In this document: in pieces, positions 38,758 to 46,991 of the stretch
Layout of the letters: each line of letters opens with the position of its first letter
Numbering within the stretch: position 1 is the first letter of the stretch
Assembly: GCF_000833575.1 (NCBI RefSeq)
Contig: NZ_CP010827.1
Location: forward strand, 1 to 64,000
Length of the DNA: 64,000 nucleotides
Direction of reading: 5' to 3'
Source of the DNA: Corynebacterium singulare
GTDB taxonomy: Bacteria > Actinomycetota > Actinomycetes > Mycobacteriales > Mycobacteriaceae
Notes under the pieces: generated by a model
Told to the model about the DNA's origin: nothing
Seen by the model: the letters and a program-made list of their open reading frames with translations, nothing else
Database searches by the model: none
Made by a program: the position numbers and the translations under genes

Positions 38758-39588
38758 TTAATAATTCTGGTTCTCAAGGCCGGTAATGCGGACCTCGATG
38801 TGGGAGTGGCCGAGGGTGATCACGTCGCCGTCGGCAAGCAGCCAGTTCTCAATCGGGGTGTCGTTGACCGTGGTGCCGTTCGTGGACTGCAGATCCACCA
38901 GCACCGCATCCTGGCCATTCCACGTGATTTCCGCATGCTGGCGGGAGACACCCGTATCCGGCAGGCGCAGGTCAGCGTCGTTGCTGCGGCCGAGGATGTT
39001 GGAGCCTTCGCGCACGTGGTAGACGCGGGAGGAACCGTCCTGCAGCATGAGCGTCACCGCCGGGCCCTGCGGGGTTGGTGCCGGCTCGTTGGGGTTCGGC
39101 ACCATGAAAGCGGTGGTCTTTGCCTCGTCGGCGTTGTGCGGCTGGGTCATAGAGTCCTCCTGACCATGGTCGTGGTGGAAAATCGCGTCGAATCCCGTTT
39201 CTTCGGTGGGCTCGTGGTCCAAAAAGGAAGACACGCGCAATTGGCCCGTGCGCAGTCCCGACTCCTCCGCAATTCGCACGATGACCGGCCCAGCTAAGGA
39301 CCAGCCACTGTTGCGAATGAAGCGGGTGAGTTGGTCAGACAAATCCGAAGGAATATCCCGGTCTTGGGAGAGGTTCTCAATGTCTTTGGAGGACACACCG
39401 ACGGTCATGACGTTGGGGCTGTACAGCTTGCCGTCATCACCGCGGGACAGGTTGTCCTGCGCCTCTTGCTTGAGGAGTTCCTCAATCTCTGCGGGGACGA
39501 CCTTGCCGCCAAAGACAAAGGCCATGCCGTTGTCCAATCCGCGCTGCAGGGAGGAATCCAGCTTGGCGAGTTTCTCGAGCAATGCCAT
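38758..39588 (-). CDS. fhaA: FHA-domain protein FhaA
   Basis: FhaA binds phosphorylated partners such as the peptidoglycan flippase regulator. The 276-aa protein has an N-terminal DUF3662 domain (about 1-125), a linker, and a C-terminal FHA domain with NILGRSNDADLRL, VSRQHAEITW and LQSTNGTTVND. AAAGGAGG precedes the ATG at 39588. As first gene of the cluster it should carry the promoter, in the gap up to the tRNA-Leu. Confidence 0.96.
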   Translation of the reverse strand: MALLEKLAKLDSSLQRGLDNGMAFVFGGKVVPAEIEELLKQEAQDNLSRGDDGKLYSPNVMTVGVSSKDIENLSQDRDIPSDLSDQLTRFIRNSGWSLAGPVIVRIAEESGLRTGQLRVSSFLDHEPTEETGFDAIFHHDHGQEDSMTQPHNADEAKTTAFMVPNPNEPAPTPQGPAVTLMLQDGSSRVYHVREGSNILGRSNDADLRLPDTGVSRQHAEITWNGQDAVLVDLQSTNGTTVNDTPIENWLLADGDVITLGHSHIEVRITGLENQNY

Positions 39589-39816
39589 GGGGAAGTGCCG
39601 TCCTCCTTTCAGGATGTTCCAGGGAAATATCTCACCGCGACGGTGGGATACAGCGATATAGCAGCGATCAGTATAGGTGGCTTTTCCCTATTTAACGTAG
39701 ACGCGCGGCCCAAAGTTCCCTGTGTATTCAGGAAAAAGTTCGGCTTTGCCAGCGGATTTGTCGATTCAACGGGGCTGCGTGCTAAAGTTAGCTGGTCGCC
39801 AAGACATCTAAACCCT

Positions 39817-39904
39817 GCCCGGGTGGCGGAATTGGCAGACGCGCTGGCTTCAGGTGCCAGTGTCCTTATAGGACGTGCGGGTTCAAGTCCCGCCCCGGGC
39901 ACCA
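39817..39904 (+). tRNA. tRNA-Leu (CAG)
   Basis: Acceptor GCCCGGG/CCCGGGC, anticodon loop TTCAGGT (anticodon CAG), a long variable arm (TGTCCTTATAGGACG) and T-arm GCGGG-TTCAAGT-CCCGC. The CCA is encoded. Insertion sequences and accessory genes begin just beyond it. Confidence 0.97.
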
Positions 39905-39911
39905 TGTGAAG

Positions 39912-39950
39912 TCTCGAGACATCGTTCCGGTCGGTGTCTCGAGATTTTTC
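39912..39950 (+). terminator. Rho-independent terminator after tRNA-Leu
   Basis: TCTCGAGACA (39912-39921) pairs with TGTCTCGAGA (39935-39944), then TTTTTCGTTTT. Confidence 0.9.
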
Positions 39951-39970
39951 GTTTTCAGTTGCCCCGTTGG

Positions 39971-41417
39971 GGCTTAAGGGACATTTCGTGTGGATTTGCG
40001 GCGTGTCGCGTTAAGGGACATTTCGTGTGGATTTAGGAGCGTCCGGCCCAGCCTTTTCTTATGCCTAAGCTGGGGTTCCACTCGTTGTCGATGCCGGTGT
40101 CGTATGTGGCTGGTCGCCCGTCTGGGTGGCCGCGTCGTTTAAGTTCTTCTTTCGCCCAGGCTGCGCGTGCTGCCTTTTCTCCTTGGCGTCCGAAGTCTTG
40201 TTGCTTGGCCAACTCCAGTGGCGCTACCGGGTCTTCGGTGTGGGTGTAGAGCCACCAGTCCATGGTGATGCGCTGATGCTCATCGAACATGCCGCGATGA
40301 TTGCCCGCTAAGTCTTTGAGTTGTTTGTTGATGCCGCCTTCCAGCAGGTTTGTGGTGGCTTTTAAGTCCTGTGTGAGGCCATCAGGCGGGGTAAGAAAGG
40401 CAAATAGGTGTCCTGCGTGGATGAGCTTTTCTAACCGTTTTAGAGCCCTGCGGGCATTGCGGTGGGTGTACCACCATTTCTGGTTAGGGCTGACCCATTT
40501 CGGTACTTGGCCTGCCGGTATAGCACTGCGGTAGGTGCGCTGTTTAAGCCAATCGGCAAAGGTGATGCGGGTGTGGTGGACTGCAGCTGTAAACCGTGCA
40601 GCATCTTCGGGATTGCGTACCTGGACGAGCATGTAGCCCAGCTTTCGGATTGCTTTATGGGCTGGGTGAATCGGGTTGCGGCTGATATCAGCAAAGGTGT
40701 TGCGCTGGACGTGAACAAGACAGCGCTGGATTCTCACGTCGGGCCATTTAATGCGCAGTGCCTTGAGCGCTCCGCCTGCCCCGTCGGTGGTGACGATGAG
40801 TGGTTGCGCGATTTTGTCGAGCAGTTTTAAGTACTCGTATGAGGTTTCACGCAGGCACCAATGCCAGGCGATGACGTGTGTGTCGGTGCAGGCTACCAGC
40901 AGGCATTTCTTGTGAAAGTAGGTGCCGTCGATAAAGACCTGGTCGTAGACACGATAGGAGTCAGTAGACGTGGGCACGGTGATAAACCACAGCAATGTGA
41001 ACCACCGGGTCAAGGTGCGTCTTGATACCCCGAGACGTGTGGCGAGATGGTCTGCGGATTCGCCGGAAAGAATCCAGTCAATAAAGATTTTGAAGTGCCG
41101 AATCTCGCTGGTGTGCACCCGGGTATTAATCGAAGATGCGTTGCAATGAGGGCATAGCCAGCGTTGGGTTCCTGCCGCGGTTTTGCCGTTCTTAACCAGT
41201 CCGTGGCCGCACATGTCACACGACGGCCGATTCCTATTAGCCATAGGAATTGGCCTTACCGCACCAGCTGCAGTCCCCCTATCACAGACCTAGGACTATC
41301 CGGTGTTGATTTCTCAGATCGGGCTGTTGGAACCGATTCAAAATCAAGATCACCGCATTGTCCCAGGTTGCCCCGGGAATTCGTATCGGTTTATCCACAC
41401 GAAATGTCCCTTAAGCC
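39971..41417 (-). mobile_element. Complete IS1249-like insertion sequence (IS256 family)
   Basis: The 1447-bp element is bounded by 25-bp terminal inverted repeats beginning GGCTTAAGGGACATTTCG (39971-39995 and 41393-41417). An 8-bp target duplication CCCGTTGG flanks it (39963-39970 and 41418-41425), as expected for IS256-type transposition. The left end carries a second direct copy of the terminal sequence at 40011-40034. It contains one intact transposase gene. Confidence 0.9.
40033..41244 (-). CDS. IS1249-like transposase
   Basis: The 403-aa protein starts with a zinc-ribbon (CDMCGHG... CPHCNAS) and a helix-turn-helix (HLATRLGVSRRTLTRWF), then a mutator-type catalytic core with VFIDGTYFHKK, IVTTDGAGGALKA and CLVHVQRNTF, including the expected Asp residues and a later Glu in TTNLLEGGINKQLKDL. 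The stop codon lies inside the repeated terminal sequence. It seems intact. Confidence 0.92.
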   Translation of the reverse strand: MANRNRPSCDMCGHGLVKNGKTAAGTQRWLCPHCNASSINTRVHTSEIRHFKIFIDWILSGESADHLATRLGVSRRTLTRWFTLLWFITVPTSTDSYRVYDQVFIDGTYFHKKCLLVACTDTHVIAWHWCLRETSYEYLKLLDKIAQPLIVTTDGAGGALKALRIKWPDVRIQRCLVHVQRNTFADISRNPIHPAHKAIRKLGYMLVQVRNPEDAARFTAAVHHTRITFADWLKQRTYRSAIPAGQVPKWVSPNQKWWYTHRNARRALKRLEKLIHAGHLFAFLTPPDGLTQDLKATTNLLEGGINKQLKDLAGNHRGMFDEHQRITMDWWLYTHTEDPVAPLELAKQQDFGRQGEKAARAAWAKEELKRRGHPDGRPATYDTGIDNEWNPSLGIRKGWAGRS

Positions 41418-41467
41418 CCCGTTGGGGGTTAAGTTCATTGTCTTTTTTGTTGTAATAGATCTTTTCT

Positions 41468-41686
41468 GGCTTAAGGGACATTTCGTGTGGATTTGCGGCG
41501 TGTCGCGTTAAGGGACATTTCGTGTGGATTTAGGCGCGTCCGGCCCAGCCTTTTCTTATGCCTAAGCTGGGGTTCCATTCGTTGTCGATGCCGGTGTCGA
41601 ATGTGGCAGGTCGCCCGTCTGGGTGGCCGCGTCGTTTAAGTTGTTCTTTCGCCCAAGCCTTGCGTGCTGCTTTTTCTCCTTGGCGT
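41468..41686 (-). mobile_element. Truncated second copy of the IS1249-like element
   Basis: These 219 bases match 39971-40189 of the intact element with only scattered substitutions and no gaps, including the doubled terminal repeat and the last codons of the transposase. The match ends abruptly at 41686. The other end of the element is absent. Confidence 0.9.
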
Positions 41687-41767
41687 TCTCACGTTCTATC
41701 GGAATCCTGTAGATCAAGAACAGATCATGCCAAACACGAAGAACCCATCCGTGCTCCATGAGTCTTC

Positions 41768-42373
41768 CTAAGGAAGTCGAGCTAGCACTGAAATATGAGG
41801 TCGCCTACCTTCGGAATCACGAGTATCGACGGAGATCACTTGAAAACCCGCAGACTCCAAATAGGTAACCAATCCCGCTTCCGACCAGTAGAAGGCCTCT
41901 GTGATCGCATGGTTAAACGAAACGCCCTGCTGCCCTAGGAAAGCCCCGATAAGGAGAGTTCCTTTCGGTTTGAGGACCCTGGAAAACTCTCTTAAAGCTG
42001 CGCGGCGTTCTTTTGGTGTCATATGGATGAGTGAATACCAAGCAAGGATCCCGTCGAATCTAGAAGATTCGAACGGCATATCCAAAAGGTTACCTGTCTC
42101 GAAGGTGGCTAGAGGAAATCGCTGGCGTGCCGAGTCAATAAATTCTGGAACTATATCGAGACCCGTGACGTCACAGCCCAAACTACGCAGGAGTTCAGTC
42201 CAATGACCTGGCCCTGAACCAGCATCAAGCAAAGGACCATGAATATTCATCCCCCAATCAGTTATAAGGTTAACGTCTAGTGGATCCATGCTGTCGACAT
42301 CACCTAGCGCCGCAACGTATTCGAAAGCACGCTCTGCATATGACTGCCGCACGCGCACTTTATCTCCCATCAT
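41768..42373 (-). CDS. Class I SAM-dependent methyltransferase
   Basis: The 201-aa protein has the Rossmann SAM-binding motif LLDAGSGPGHWTELL, the acidic residue in VTGLDIVPEFI, motif FDGILAWYSLIHM and a C-terminal HISVLARLP strand. The substrate is unknown; the type includes small-molecule methyltransferases. Its codon use is visibly more AT-rich than in the core genes around it, and it lies in a segment flanked by insertion sequences, so it was probably acquired. Confidence 0.85.
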   Translation of the reverse strand: MMGDKVRVRQSYAERAFEYVAALGDVDSMDPLDVNLITDWGMNIHGPLLDAGSGPGHWTELLRSLGCDVTGLDIVPEFIDSARQRFPLATFETGNLLDMPFESSRFDGILAWYSLIHMTPKERRAALREFSRVLKPKGTLLIGAFLGQQGVSFNHAITEAFYWSEAGLVTYLESAGFQVISVDTRDSEGRRPHISVLARLP

Positions 42374-42601
42374 TTCTTGTTGGCTGGGTATTCAACGGAG
42401 ACCTAGCAGACAACGCTGCGACTGGGTAAATCGGCGACACCAAAGAGCTCCAATGGTAAAAATCTATCGTGACCCACACAGCGGGCAGAAATAACACCAC
42501 ATGCTGTAACGTCCTCGCCATCTCGTTGAGCGTAAGCGACTGTAGTCATCTTCCGGAGCGGGGCGGCAGCCAAGTGTTAATCTGCCTTTTCGTGTAGGCG
42601 A
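42374..42601. other. Gene-free stretch in accessory region
   Basis: I see no convincing gene, RNA or repeat in these 228 bases. It may hold the promoter of the methyltransferase at its left end. Confidence 0.4.
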
Positions 42602-42823
42602 TTATTCCGTGTCGCTATCACTGCGCAACCAGGGCCTTGCAGCTCGACCGGCTACGGTGCCAAATACTACGGCGGTTATTGCTGCAATGGCTGCGAACAC
42701 TTGCGCCGGGGATTGGGAAACGGTCGTCTTGACAACCCACCATTCAGCAAAAAGTATGGCGATGGCGGCAAGCAAGACACCGAGGGTGAAGATGGCTAGC
42801 TTCTTTTTATTGTGAGTTGGCAT
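42602..42823 (-). CDS. Small membrane protein, unknown function
   Basis: The 73-aa product has a basic N-terminus (MPTHNKKKLA), then two transmembrane helices (about 9-30 and 40-60) and a charged tail. Its start overlaps the end of the preceding small membrane protein gene by 17 bases. The two are probably expressed together. No family recognised. Confidence 0.55.
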   Translation of the reverse strand: MPTHNKKKLAIFTLGVLLAAIAILFAEWWVVKTTVSQSPAQVFAAIAAITAVVFGTVAGRAARPWLRSDSDTE

Positions 42824-43046
42824 TAGGTGTCCTTTGCGCTTCCTTCCTGTGCTCGAACCAGGCCCAAATCAAAGAAGCCAAGAACAACAGTGGCGTAACC
42901 CACGCCAGACGATGCCACCAATGTGCTCCAAAGTATGATTCATCAGCACTTAGTCCTGCTAGATAATTGATTACAAGCGTTGCGATGAACAGCACTACAA
43001 CGACACTAACGCTCCACCAGTAGGCTGCGCTTTTCTGTTTACGCAT
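42807..43046 (-). CDS. Small membrane protein, unknown function
   Basis: The 79-aa product from ATG 43046 (MRKQKSAAYWW) is preceded by GGAGGG on the minus strand. It has two transmembrane helices (about 10-32 and 47-65) around a loop with ADESYFGAHWWHR and a polar tail. It overlaps the next gene. No family recognised. Confidence 0.55.
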   Translation of the reverse strand: MRKQKSAAYWWSVSVVVVLFIATLVINYLAGLSADESYFGAHWWHRLAWVTPLLFLASLIWAWFEHRKEAQRTPNANSQ

Positions 43047-43299
43047 CAATGCCACCCTCCTCAACACATGTTTGCTGTTTTAGCACGGGTTTGTATGGTT
43101 AGTTGTCTCCCCCACCCAGATTACATCGTTCGGCTGTTGTTCTAGGAAGTCCAACATCAGGGCGCCAATCCTCCAAGTTCCAACTAGGCTTAACTCGGGC
43201 GACTTGAGATAGCGGGTGAAACACAATCTGGTTGTGGAGGCTTCCGGTATCCGAAACCCCCTTGGATTTTGCTTCATTCCAACCTGCAGTTTCAGGGGA

Positions 43300-44144
43300 G
43301 GTGCTGTTGCAAAGTTGGGGGGAGAGCAGCGAAGACTCAGTTTCTCATTCCCTGGTGGCCGCTGCGTGTGGGCGTTGTTAGGCCGTCTCGAAGACCTGGT
43401 TGACGATCACCGCGTCCGGGTTCGGTTGCCTGTTGGCAAACATCGCGCCTTGTCCTTTCCGCAATGAGTGCATCGCCTCCATCCCTTTCAACATCCGATA
43501 TGCAGATGTCCGGTTCTTAAACGCGCCTTTCGGCCCGAGGAACCCGCTTCAGCCGACCATGGTCGCCTTCCAGGATGTTGTTGGGGTATTTCACCTGCCG
43601 GTGTTCCACTGTTGGCGGGCAGATTCCCTCTGACTTCAACTTGGCGATTGCTCTGGCTAGGGAGGGTGCTTTATCGGTGTTGATCACTCTGGGGTACCCG
43701 GCTGACGCATTGGATTTGAAGGCCTTGGCCAGGAAACGCTTCGCTGCGGCCACGTTTCGCTTCGGAGAGAGGTAAAAGTCCAGGGTCTGGCCACCGGCGG
43801 TGATCGCCCGATAGAGGTAACACCACCTGCCGCCGACCCGGATATAGGTCTCATCCACCCGCCAAAAACTGGCCTGCCAGTCAGGTACCTGCCGGTACCA
43901 CCGTGTTTGCTTGTCCAGCTCAGGGGCGTATTTCTGGACCCAGCGGTAGATCGTGGTGTGATCGACCAGCACGCCCCGTTCGGTCATCATTTCCTCCAGA
44001 TCGCGGTAGCTCACCCCGTAGCGGCAGTACCACCGCACTGCCCACAGAATGATGTCACGGGGGGAAATGACGACCGGAGAAGATACCCATGGCTGTGATT
44101 ACTTCACGTCGCCCTTCCTACTGCCCCAACTTTGCAACAGCACC
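43300..44144 (-). mobile_element. IS6-family insertion sequence (IS26/IS1628-like), inactivated
   Basis: The 845-bp element has terminal inverted repeats GGTGCTGTTGCAAAGTTGGG at 43300 and its complement ending at 44144, typical of IS6-family ends. TTCAGGG occurs near both ends (43291-43297 and 44147-44153), but 2 bp off an exact target duplication. The transposase is frameshifted. It lies 40 bp from the end of the copper ATPase gene. Confidence 0.88.
43378..44090 (-). pseudogene. IS6-family transposase with two frameshifts
   Basis: Reading from ATG 44090 gives MGIFSGRHFP, then a C6 run (44059-44064) shifts the frame by one. The main body WYCRYGVSYRDLEEMM continues with the catalytic DDE residues (FWRVDETYI, VINTDKAPS, HRQVKYPNNILEGDHG). 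A second single-base insertion after GRLKRV (about 43539) shifts it again; the correct frame continues GAFKNRTSA to FETA and a stop at 43378. Removing two bases restores 236 codons, a typical length for IS6 transposases. Confidence 0.88.
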
Positions 44145-44184
44145 TGTTCAGGGTCATATGGGGGCAGCGGAGAGAAGTGGTGGA

Positions 44185-46419
44185 TCAGTGGACGGCGGTG
44201 GATGCCGGAGTAGGTGTGGTGTGTTCGTCCTTCGACTCGGTCGGAGCCAGGTTAGCCGGATCCAGATCAATGCGGCGCAACAGCTGGGCGTTCAGGGCCA
44301 CCACGATGGTCGAGGCAGACATCAAGATCGCGCCCACGGCCGGGGACAGCACGAACCCGATCGAGGCGAGCACTCCGGCGGCCAGCGGCACAGCGAGGAT
44401 ATTGTAGCCAGAGGCCCAGATCAGGTTCTGGATCATCTTGCGGTAGCTGGCCTGGGACAGCTCAATCATCGACAGCACTGCCCGCGGGTCATCGCTGGCT
44501 AGGACCACCCCGGCAGATTCCATGGCCACATCCGTGCCGGCACCGATGGCGATACCGACGTCCGCGCGGGTCAGAGCGGGGGCATCATTGACACCGTCAC
44601 CGACCATGGCCACGCTCAAACCCCGGCCCTGCAGCTGCGTGACCTTGGTGTCTTTGTCCTGGGGCAGGACCTCGGCGAAGACCTCATCGATGCCTAAGTC
44701 CTGACCGACGGCGTGGGCCACCTGCTGGGCGTCGCCGGTGATCATCGCGACCTTCACCCCGCGGTCCTGCAGGGCCTTCACGGCGGCGCGGGATTCGGGG
44801 CGGATCTTGTCCTCGACGGCCACCGCACCGATGATCTGACCGTCGCGGACAATATGGAGCACACCGGCCCCACGCCCGGTCCAGGCGCTGGTGGTGTCGG
44901 TGAGCTCGGCCGGGGTGGTGAGGTTGAGCTCGCGCAGCATGTTCGGCCCGCCCACGAGGATCTCAGCGCCATCGACAGTGGCCCGGACCCCCCGGCCGGA
45001 GGCGGCGCTGAATCCAGTTGCACGCATTTGCCGACGGGAGGCCTCGGGATGGGCGGCCGCGGCCGCCACGATGGCGCGGGCCACGGGGTGCTCGCTGTCG
45101 GCCTCCGCGGCGGCGGCCAGGGCCAGCAGCTCGCCCTCGGTGACGTCGACAGCGGCCGCGACACCGGTGACCGCGTGCGCACCCTCGGTCAGGGTGCCGG
45201 TTTTGTCGAAGAGCACCACGTCGATGGTGCGCATCCGCTCGAGCGCCATCCGGTCCTTGATGAGCACCCCGGACTTCGCGGCTCGCTCGCTGGAGATCGC
45301 AATGACCAGCGGAATCGCCAGGCCCAGGGCATGCGGGCAGGCGATGACCAGCACCGTGACCGTGCGCACCACGGCATCGTCCGGGCTGCCGATAATGGTC
45401 CACACCACCGCGGTGATCAGAGCGGAGATCAGCGCGAACCAGAACAACAACGCCGCCGCCCGATCCGCCAGGGCCTGGGCCCGGGAGGAGGACTCCTGGG
45501 CGTCGGCAACCATGCGTTGGATCCCGGCCAGGGCGGTGTCCCCGCCTGTAGCCTCCACCCGGATGCGGACGGTGTTGTCGGTGGCCACGGTACCGGCGAC
45601 CACCTTGTCACCGGTGTCGCGGAAGACGGGACGGGATTCGCCGGTGATCATCGCCTCATCGAATTCGGCGGCTCCGTCGAGGATGGTTCCGTCGGCCGGC
45701 ACGCGGGCACCGGCCCTCACCAGCACGACGTCGTCGACGACCAGCTCGGAGATGGCCACGGTGCGGGTGGTCCCGTCGATGACTTTCTCGGCCTCATCCG
45801 GCAGCAGGGCAGCCAGCGCGTCAAGCGCGGAGGACGCGGCCCCGAGAGCGGACATCTCCAGCCAGTGGCCCAGCAGCATGATGGTCACCAGCAGGGCCAG
45901 CTCCCACCAGAAGTCCAGCTCAAAACCGCCCAGCCCCAGAGTGGTGACCCAGGAGGCGACAAACGCCACGGTGATGGCCATGGCGATCAGGAGCATCATC
46001 CCGGGTTGGCGGGATTTCAGTTCTTTCCATCCGCCCTTGAGGAAAGGCGTTCCGCCGTAGACGAAGATGATCGTGCCCAGCACCGGGGGGATCCAGGTGG
46101 ATCCGGGGAATGCCGGGAGGCGGTAGCCGAGCAGGTCGGCGACCATGGGGCTGAAAATAACGACGGGAATGGACAGAATCAGCGACCACCAGAAGCGGTC
46201 CCGAAACATTGCGGTGCTGTGCCCGGCGTGTTCGCCGTGACCATGAACGTGGTGGTCATCGTCCAGGGCGGAGTGCGGGTGATCGTGGGGCATCGCCTGG
46301 CCGTGGGTGTCGGCATCTGCGTGGTGTTCGTGGCCGACATGATCCGGGTGGTGGGTGTGGTCTGTTTCCGGAGCGGGGTGATCACCATGGTGATCACCCG
46401 AATGGTGGGGAGTGCTCAT
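44185..46419 (-). CDS. copB: Copper-translocating P-type ATPase, CopB type
   Basis: This P1B ATPase exports copper from the cytoplasm. The 744-aa protein from ATG 46419 has a very His/Asp-rich N-terminus (about 1-70), eight transmembrane helices, actuator motif MITGESRP, the membrane metal motif CPH in VIACPHALGLAIP (CPH rather than CPC marks the CopB subgroup), phosphorylation site DKTGTLT, and GDGVNDAPAL. There is no HMA domain; a separate HMA protein is encoded just upstream. AAAGGAAC precedes the start. Confidence 0.93.
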   Translation of the reverse strand: MSTPHHSGDHHGDHPAPETDHTHHPDHVGHEHHADADTHGQAMPHDHPHSALDDDHHVHGHGEHAGHSTAMFRDRFWWSLILSIPVVIFSPMVADLLGYRLPAFPGSTWIPPVLGTIIFVYGGTPFLKGGWKELKSRQPGMMLLIAMAITVAFVASWVTTLGLGGFELDFWWELALLVTIMLLGHWLEMSALGAASSALDALAALLPDEAEKVIDGTTRTVAISELVVDDVVLVRAGARVPADGTILDGAAEFDEAMITGESRPVFRDTGDKVVAGTVATDNTVRIRVEATGGDTALAGIQRMVADAQESSSRAQALADRAAALLFWFALISALITAVVWTIIGSPDDAVVRTVTVLVIACPHALGLAIPLVIAISSERAAKSGVLIKDRMALERMRTIDVVLFDKTGTLTEGAHAVTGVAAAVDVTEGELLALAAAAEADSEHPVARAIVAAAAAHPEASRRQMRATGFSAASGRGVRATVDGAEILVGGPNMLRELNLTTPAELTDTTSAWTGRGAGVLHIVRDGQIIGAVAVEDKIRPESRAAVKALQDRGVKVAMITGDAQQVAHAVGQDLGIDEVFAEVLPQDKDTKVTQLQGRGLSVAMVGDGVNDAPALTRADVGIAIGAGTDVAMESAGVVLASDDPRAVLSMIELSQASYRKMIQNLIWASGYNILAVPLAAGVLASIGFVLSPAVGAILMSASTIVVALNAQLLRRIDLDPANLAPTESKDEHTTPTPASTAVH

Positions 46420-46471
46420 GACGTTCCTTTCGCTCAACCCGGTCGGGGGTCGAGATGATGGGTAAAACTAA

Positions 46472-46798
46472 TCAGGATAAGACGGTGTAGCCGGCCTCCT
46501 CGATGGCCCGGCGAACCATCTCCGGAGGTACGGCACCGGTGATCGTGACGGTGGAAACACCACCAGCAGCGAGATCAATCTGGACGTCGTCGACCTGGGG
46601 GAGGGCCTGAAGGGCCTGGGTCACGCTTTTCACGCAGTGCCCGCAGGTCAGGCCGGTGACCTGATAGCTAGAGGAGGACCCTCCTGCTGACGAGTCGCTG
46701 GTGGCAGGGACGGAGGCGGTGTCGGCACGCGAGGCAGGTCCGCAACAGCTGCAGCCGTGGGAGGCCAGCGGCAAGAGGCGGGGCGGGGAGGTGATCAT
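46472..46798 (-). CDS. Heavy-metal-associated (HMA) domain protein
   Basis: The 108-aa product starts at ATG 46798 (AAGGAG upstream). An N-terminal Cys cluster (HGCSCCGP) and a Ser-rich linker precede an HMA domain with copper-binding GLTCGHCVKSV. Such proteins bind Cu(I) and hand it to ATPases or buffer it. It is first in the operon with copB, 52 bases upstream of it, and its promoter contains the mirror-image operators. Confidence 0.9.
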   Translation of the reverse strand: MITSPPRLLPLASHGCSCCGPASRADTASVPATSDSSAGGSSSSYQVTGLTCGHCVKSVTQALQALPQVDDVQIDLAAGGVSTVTITGAVPPEMVRRAIEEAGYTVLS

Positions 46799-46847
46799 GG
46801 GAAAGCTCCTTCGGTTCGGTGGGGTGCGGCGATGCCGCTTTCTAGCG

Positions 46848-46892
46848 TATACCCCCCTGGGGTATAGTTTCAATATACCCCAGGGGGGTATA
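46848..46892. promoter_or_regulatory. Twin mirror-image operators, CsoR-type, in copper divergent promoter
   Basis: TATACCCCCCTGGGGTATA (46848-46866) and TATACCCCAGGGGGGTATA (46874-46892) are exact reverse complements of each other, 7 bases apart. The ATACCCC-GGGGTAT form resembles operators of the copper sensor CsoR. They lie between the HMA-copB operon (minus) and the multicopper oxidase gene (plus). No csoR gene is present within the window. Confidence 0.75.
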
Positions 46893-46991
46893 TTTTCAAT
46901 GGGTGGAGGGCACGGCCCTCACGCGGGGCAGGGTCCTCACCTGCGCCTGTCTCCCGTGTCACTGAAATCTAACACTAAGGAAGGTTAAATC

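Noticed and set aside
43080..43277. A 65-codon minus-strand frame before the IS6 element
   Set aside because: No ribosome site, no recognisable domain or hydrophobic pattern, and it lies in IS-flanking debris. A real gene is not excluded but cannot be supported.
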